Shown here: positions 60,805 through 64,000 of the stretch, in pieces
How positions within the stretch are numbered: the stretch's first letter is position 1
Layout of the letters: each line of letters opens with the position of its first letter
Source of the DNA: an uncultured Lachnospiraceae bacterium
GTDB taxonomy: Bacteria; Bacillota; Clostridia; Lachnospirales; Lachnospiraceae
Direction of reading: 5' to 3'
Length of the DNA: 64,000 bases
Assembly: GCA_902774915.1 (NCBI GenBank)
Contig: CACYKH010000001.1
Span: 1-64,000, forward strand
Notes under the pieces: generated by a model
The model's database searches: none
The model's input: the letters and a program-made list of their open reading frames with translations, nothing else
What the model was told of the DNA's origin: nothing
Position numbers and translations under genes: made by a program

Positions 60805-63800
60805 TTAATTATTTTCCATGTTTTCCCTGGCAGCAGCAAGCATAAGCTTGATACGGTTAACCTGGTTTACTTCGGATGCTCCTGGGTCAAAGTCGATAGG
60901 AGTGATGTTAGCTTCCGGATATACGTTACGAAGCTTCTTTATAACACCCTTACCAATTATATGGTTTGGAAGACAAGCAAATGGCTGGGCACAAACAATA
61001 TTTGGTGCACCTTCCTTTATAAGCTCGATCATCTCACCTGTAAGGAACCAACCTTCACCTGTTTCATTACCGATAGAAACAATAGGTCTTGCATATGATG
61101 CGATAGTTGATATAGGTGTTGGTGGTTCAAATCGTTTACTCTTTTTAAGAGCCTTACTCATAGGAGCTCTCATTTGTTCAAGTATCTTGATAAGGAAGTT
61201 GCTTATCTTAGCAGACTTCTTTGTTTTTCCTAAGTATTCATACTTATAGTTTGAGTTATAAGCTGAATAGAAGAGGAAATCCAGAAGATCTGGCATAACA
61301 GCCTCAGCTCCTTCAGCCTCCAAAAGATCAACTAAGTGATTGTTAGCTGATGGAAGGAATTTAACCAGAATCTCACCAACAATACCAACTCTTGGCTTAA
61401 CAACTGATTCATCAAGTTCAATCTCATCAAATTCTCTAACTATATCTCTAACAATCTTAGAGAAGTTGTGAGAGCCTCTCTGAATATCTCTGATACAAAT
61501 CTTTTCCCATTTTTTATGTAGTTTATTAACTGAACCAGGAACCTTTTCGTATGGTCTTGTTCTATAAACAACTCTCATAAAGAGATCGCCGTACATAACA
61601 GCGTGCATACAAGCTTTAAGTCCCTTCATGTTGATCTTAAGACCAGAGTTCTTCTCAAGTCCCTGGGCACTTATAGAAACAACAGGAATGTGACCATATC
61701 CTGACTTTTCAAGAGCACGTCTTATAAATCCGATATAGTTAGTAGCACGGCAGCCACCACCTGTCTGAGTGATTGCAACGGCCAGTTTGTTAATATCATA
61801 TTCTCCGGACTGGATAGCCTCCATAAGCTGTCCAACAACTATAATTGAAGGATAGCAGGCATCGTTATTAACATATTTAAGACCTTCATCAATAGTTGAT
61901 TTAGTAGCATCAGGAAGCATTACGAAGTTTACATGGAAATGCTTCATAGCTGCCTGCAGCATCTTGAAGTGGATAGGAGACATCTGAGGGCAGAGAACCG
62001 TGTAGTCAGATCTCATTTCCTTTGTGAACTCAACCTTTTCAATTGCTGTAGTACAGTCAACTGGTCTAAAGTTCTTTTTCTCACGAACCTTCATTGCTGA
62101 AAGAAGTGATCTGATACGTATACGTGCAGCTCCAAGGTTTGAAACTTCATCAATCTTAAGAACTGTATAAATCTTATTTGAATTAGAAAGTATATCCTTA
62201 ACACAGTCAGTTGTAACAGCATCAAGACCACAACCGAAGGAGAAGAGCTGAATAAGCTCAAGATTAGTTTTTGAACTAATATAGTTGGCTGCTTTATAAA
62301 GTCTTGAATGGTACATCCACTGGTCAGAAACGATAAGTGGTCTGTCAACATCACCAAGATGCGAAATGCTATCTTCGGAGAGAACGGCTACACCATATGA
62401 ATTGATGAGTTCAGGAATACCATGGTTGATCTCAGGGTCAATATGATATGGACGACCTGCAAGAACTATACCAACCTTACCTGTTTCCTCAAGGAATTTA
62501 AGAGTCTTTTCACCCTGTTTACGGACATCCTTCTTAACCTTTTCAGCTTCTTTATAAGCTTTATCGATAGCATCGCTAATTTCTTCTTTAGTGATGTCTG
62601 TATATTTTGAGAACTCTCTGAACATTCTGTCCTTAAGAGCAAGCTTGTTATCAAGTGCAAGGAATGGACGAATGTAAGTGATATGCTCAGTTTCAATCTC
62701 TTCCATGTTATTCTTAATATTCTCAGAATAAGATGTAACGATAGGACAGTTGTAATGGTTATTTGCATCTGGAGTTTCGTTCATCTCATATGGGATACAT
62801 GGATAGAAGATAGTCTTCAGTCCCTGCTTAACAAGCCACATAACATGTCCATGGCTTATCTTTGCTGGATAACACTCAGTATCACTTGGAATGGATTCAA
62901 TACCCATCTGGTAAATAGTCTTATCTGACTTAGGTGAAAGAATAACTCTGTATTTAAGTTCAGTAAGGAATGTGAACCAGAAAGGATAGTTCTCATACAT
63001 ATTCAGAACTCTTGGCACACCAATTTCACCACGGGTTGCCTCTTCGATAGGCAGTGGCTTGTAACCAAAGATTCTCTTGAATTTATATTCATAAAGGTTT
63101 GGAAGATTCTCTTTATTTTTCTTCTGTCCAAGACCTCTTTCGCATCTATTACCTGTAATAAATCTACGGTTGCCAGTAAATTTATTGATTGTCAGAAGAC
63201 AGTTATTTGTACATTTACCGCATCTAGCCATCTGTGTTTCGTATGTAAGCTCATCAACCTCTTTACTTGGAAGAGTAGTTGACTCAAAACCATCTTCATA
63301 ATTATCTCTAGCTATAAGAGCAGCACCAAATGCGCCCATGATACCTGAGATGTCAGGACGGATTGCCTGTGTACCTGAAACGAGTTCGAATGCTCTGAGT
63401 ACAGCATCGTTATAGAAAGTACCACCCTGAACAACAACCTGGCTGCCAAGCTGCTTAGGATCAGTAAGCTTGATAACCTTGAGAAGAGCGTTCTTTATAA
63501 CAGAGTAAGCAAGACCAGCGGATATGTCCTCAACAGAAGCTCCTTCTTTCTGAGCCTGCTTAACCTTAGAATTCATAAATACAGTACATCTAGAACCAAG
63601 ATCTATAGGGCTTTTAGCAAAGAGTGCTATTTTTGCAAAATCCTGAACCTTGTAATCAAGAGAATTAGCAAATGTCTCGATGAATGAACCACAACCTGAA
63701 GAGCAGGATTCGTTCAGCATTACATTATCTACAACCCCTTCCTTGATCTTAATACATTTCATATCCTGACCACCGATATCAAGGATGGTATCTACTTCAG

Positions 63801-64000
63801 GATTAAAGAATGCAGCGGCAGTGTAGTGAGCGATTGTCTCAACCTCACCGTAGTCAAGATTAAATGCAGACTTAAGAAGTGCTTCACCGTAACCAGTTGA
63901 GCAGCTTCCTGCAATTTTAACGCCTTCTGGAAGAAGACTATAAATCTCTTTCATAGCCTTGATAGTTGTATTTACAGGGCTACCATTGTTATTGCTATAG
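60805..64000 (-). CDS. Acyl-CoA dehydratase activase-like protein, N-terminus outside window
   Basis: At least 1064 residues are present, and the frame is open to the right edge (YSNNNGSPVNTTIKA ahead of the first internal ATG at 63954), so the N-terminus lies beyond 64000. The visible part has a BcrA/BadF/HgdC-type ATPase half (DTILDIGGQDMKCIKI; NESCSSGCGSFIETFA with the Fe-S Cys). A DUF2229-like domain follows (RCGKCTNNCLLTINKF, GNRCERG; YPFWFTFLTELKYRVILSPKSD), then a dehydratase-subunit-like C-terminal part. Related activases drive ATP-dependent electron transfer to 2-hydroxyacyl-CoA dehydratases. Such very long fusions are common in Clostridia with unknown substrate. Confidence 0.9.
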   Translation of the reverse strand, partial: YSNNNGSPVNTTIKAMKEIYSLLPEGVKIAGSCSTGYGEALLKSAFNLDYGEVETIAHYTAAAFFNPEVDTILDIGGQDMKCIKIKEGVVDNVMLNESCSSGCGSFIETFANSLDYKVQDFAKIALFAKSPIDLGSRCTVFMNSKVKQAQKEGASVEDISAGLAYSVIKNALLKVIKLTDPKQLGSQVVVQGGTFYNDAVLRAFELVSGTQAIRPDISGIMGAFGAALIARDNYEDGFESTTLPSKEVDELTYETQMARCGKCTNNCLLTINKFTGNRRFITGNRCERGLGQKKNKENLPNLYEYKFKRIFGYKPLPIEEATRGEIGVPRVLNMYENYPFWFTFLTELKYRVILSPKSDKTIYQMGIESIPSDTECYPAKISHGHVMWLVKQGLKTIFYPCIPYEMNETPDANNHYNCPIVTSYSENIKNNMEEIETEHITYIRPFLALDNKLALKDRMFREFSKYTDITKEEISDAIDKAYKEAEKVKKDVRKQGEKTLKFLEETGKVGIVLAGRPYHIDPEINHGIPELINSYGVAVLSEDSISHLGDVDRPLIVSDQWMYHSRLYKAANYISSKTNLELIQLFSFGCGLDAVTTDCVKDILSNSNKIYTVLKIDEVSNLGAARIRIRSLLSAMKVREKKNFRPVDCTTAIEKVEFTKEMRSDYTVLCPQMSPIHFKMLQAAMKHFHVNFVMLPDATKSTIDEGLKYVNNDACYPSIIVVGQLMEAIQSGEYDINKLAVAITQTGGGCRATNYIGFIRRALEKSGYGHIPVVSISAQGLEKNSGLKINMKGLKACMHAVMYGDLFMRVVYRTRPYEKVPGSVNKLHKKWEKICIRDIQRGSHNFSKIVRDIVREFDEIELDESVVKPRVGIVGEILVKFLPSANNHLVDLLEAEGAEAVMPDLLDFLFYSAYNSNYKYEYLGKTKKSAKISNFLIKILEQMRAPMSKALKKSKRFEPPTPISTIASYARPIVSIGNETGEGWFLTGEMIELIKEGAPNIVCAQPFACLPNHIIGKGVIKKLRNVYPEANITPIDFDPGASEVNQVNRIKLMLAAARENMENN

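Overview
The window looks like chromosome of an AT-rich Gram-positive anaerobe of the Clostridia, most likely a Lachnospiraceae member of the Butyrivibrio/Lachnospira type. This is inferred from the hrcA-grpE-dnaK-dnaJ-prmA-rsmE block under a CIRCE operator, the ylxM-ffh-rpsP-khpA-rimM-trmD block, surface proteins with signal peptides and variant sortase tails, an acyl-CoA dehydratase activase-like protein, and Gram-positive ribosome binding sites. No database search was possible; names rest on motifs and gene order. Almost every gene is on the + strand. The exceptions are an IS110 remnant, mtaB, a GNAT acetyltransferase and the activase-like gene that runs off the right edge.

Layout. 1-5.5 kb: a condensation-domain-like protein, an IS110 transposase remnant, a candidate terminated small RNA and a 950-residue cell-wall protein. 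5.5-15.5 kb: accessory metabolic and housekeeping genes in short tandem runs (DUF218 protein, two small unknowns, an EamA exporter, YbaK-type deacylase, methyltransferase, SCP2 protein, hydrolase, LURP-one protein, cyclase, a large hybrid sensor kinase, phosphatase, TSCPD protein, a MIF homologue). 15.5-21 kb: two large paralogous helical proteins of unknown function, then a second LURP-one protein. 21-28 kb: a 2257-residue surface protein with ten tandem ~130-residue repeats. 28-29.5 kb: a toxin-antitoxin-like pair with a perfect operator palindrome inside its promoter and a frameshifted AbiEii-like toxin. 29.6-43.8 kb: an EamA exporter, lepA-hemW, the heat-shock operon, prmA-rsmE, a small Pro/Gly/Gln-rich membrane protein and a cysteine desulfurase-thiI pair. 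44-46 kb: a third large helical protein distantly like the pair at 15.7-20.3 kb. 46-50.7 kb: tRNA-Glu, a nucleoside-hydrolase lipoprotein, an IS200/IS605 element (tnpA, tnpB, matching end hairpins) and mtaB. 50.7-60.4 kb: a degenerate HPr protein, a PD-(D/E)XK-like protein, the signal-recognition/ribosome-maturation operon, a lipoprotein, a two-component system, a DUF6465 protein and hisH-hisF. 60.4 kb to the end: the GNAT gene and the activase-like gene.

Three things stand out. First, the three large helical proteins share a recurring 'AK..GW' unit and a related C-terminal block. The promoters upstream of two of them share TTGTTGCG[G/C]TTTTGTTG exactly 29 nt ahead of the -10 box, and a weaker version at identical spacing precedes the LURP-one gene between them. 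This is the best candidate for an undescribed co-regulated system. Second, a modular repeat that folds as an intrinsic terminator recurs just 3' of genes (five good copies and one decayed), and in one case supplies the last codons and stop of the gene. Third, the giant adhesin promoter carries three copies of the 8-mer TTAGTATG.
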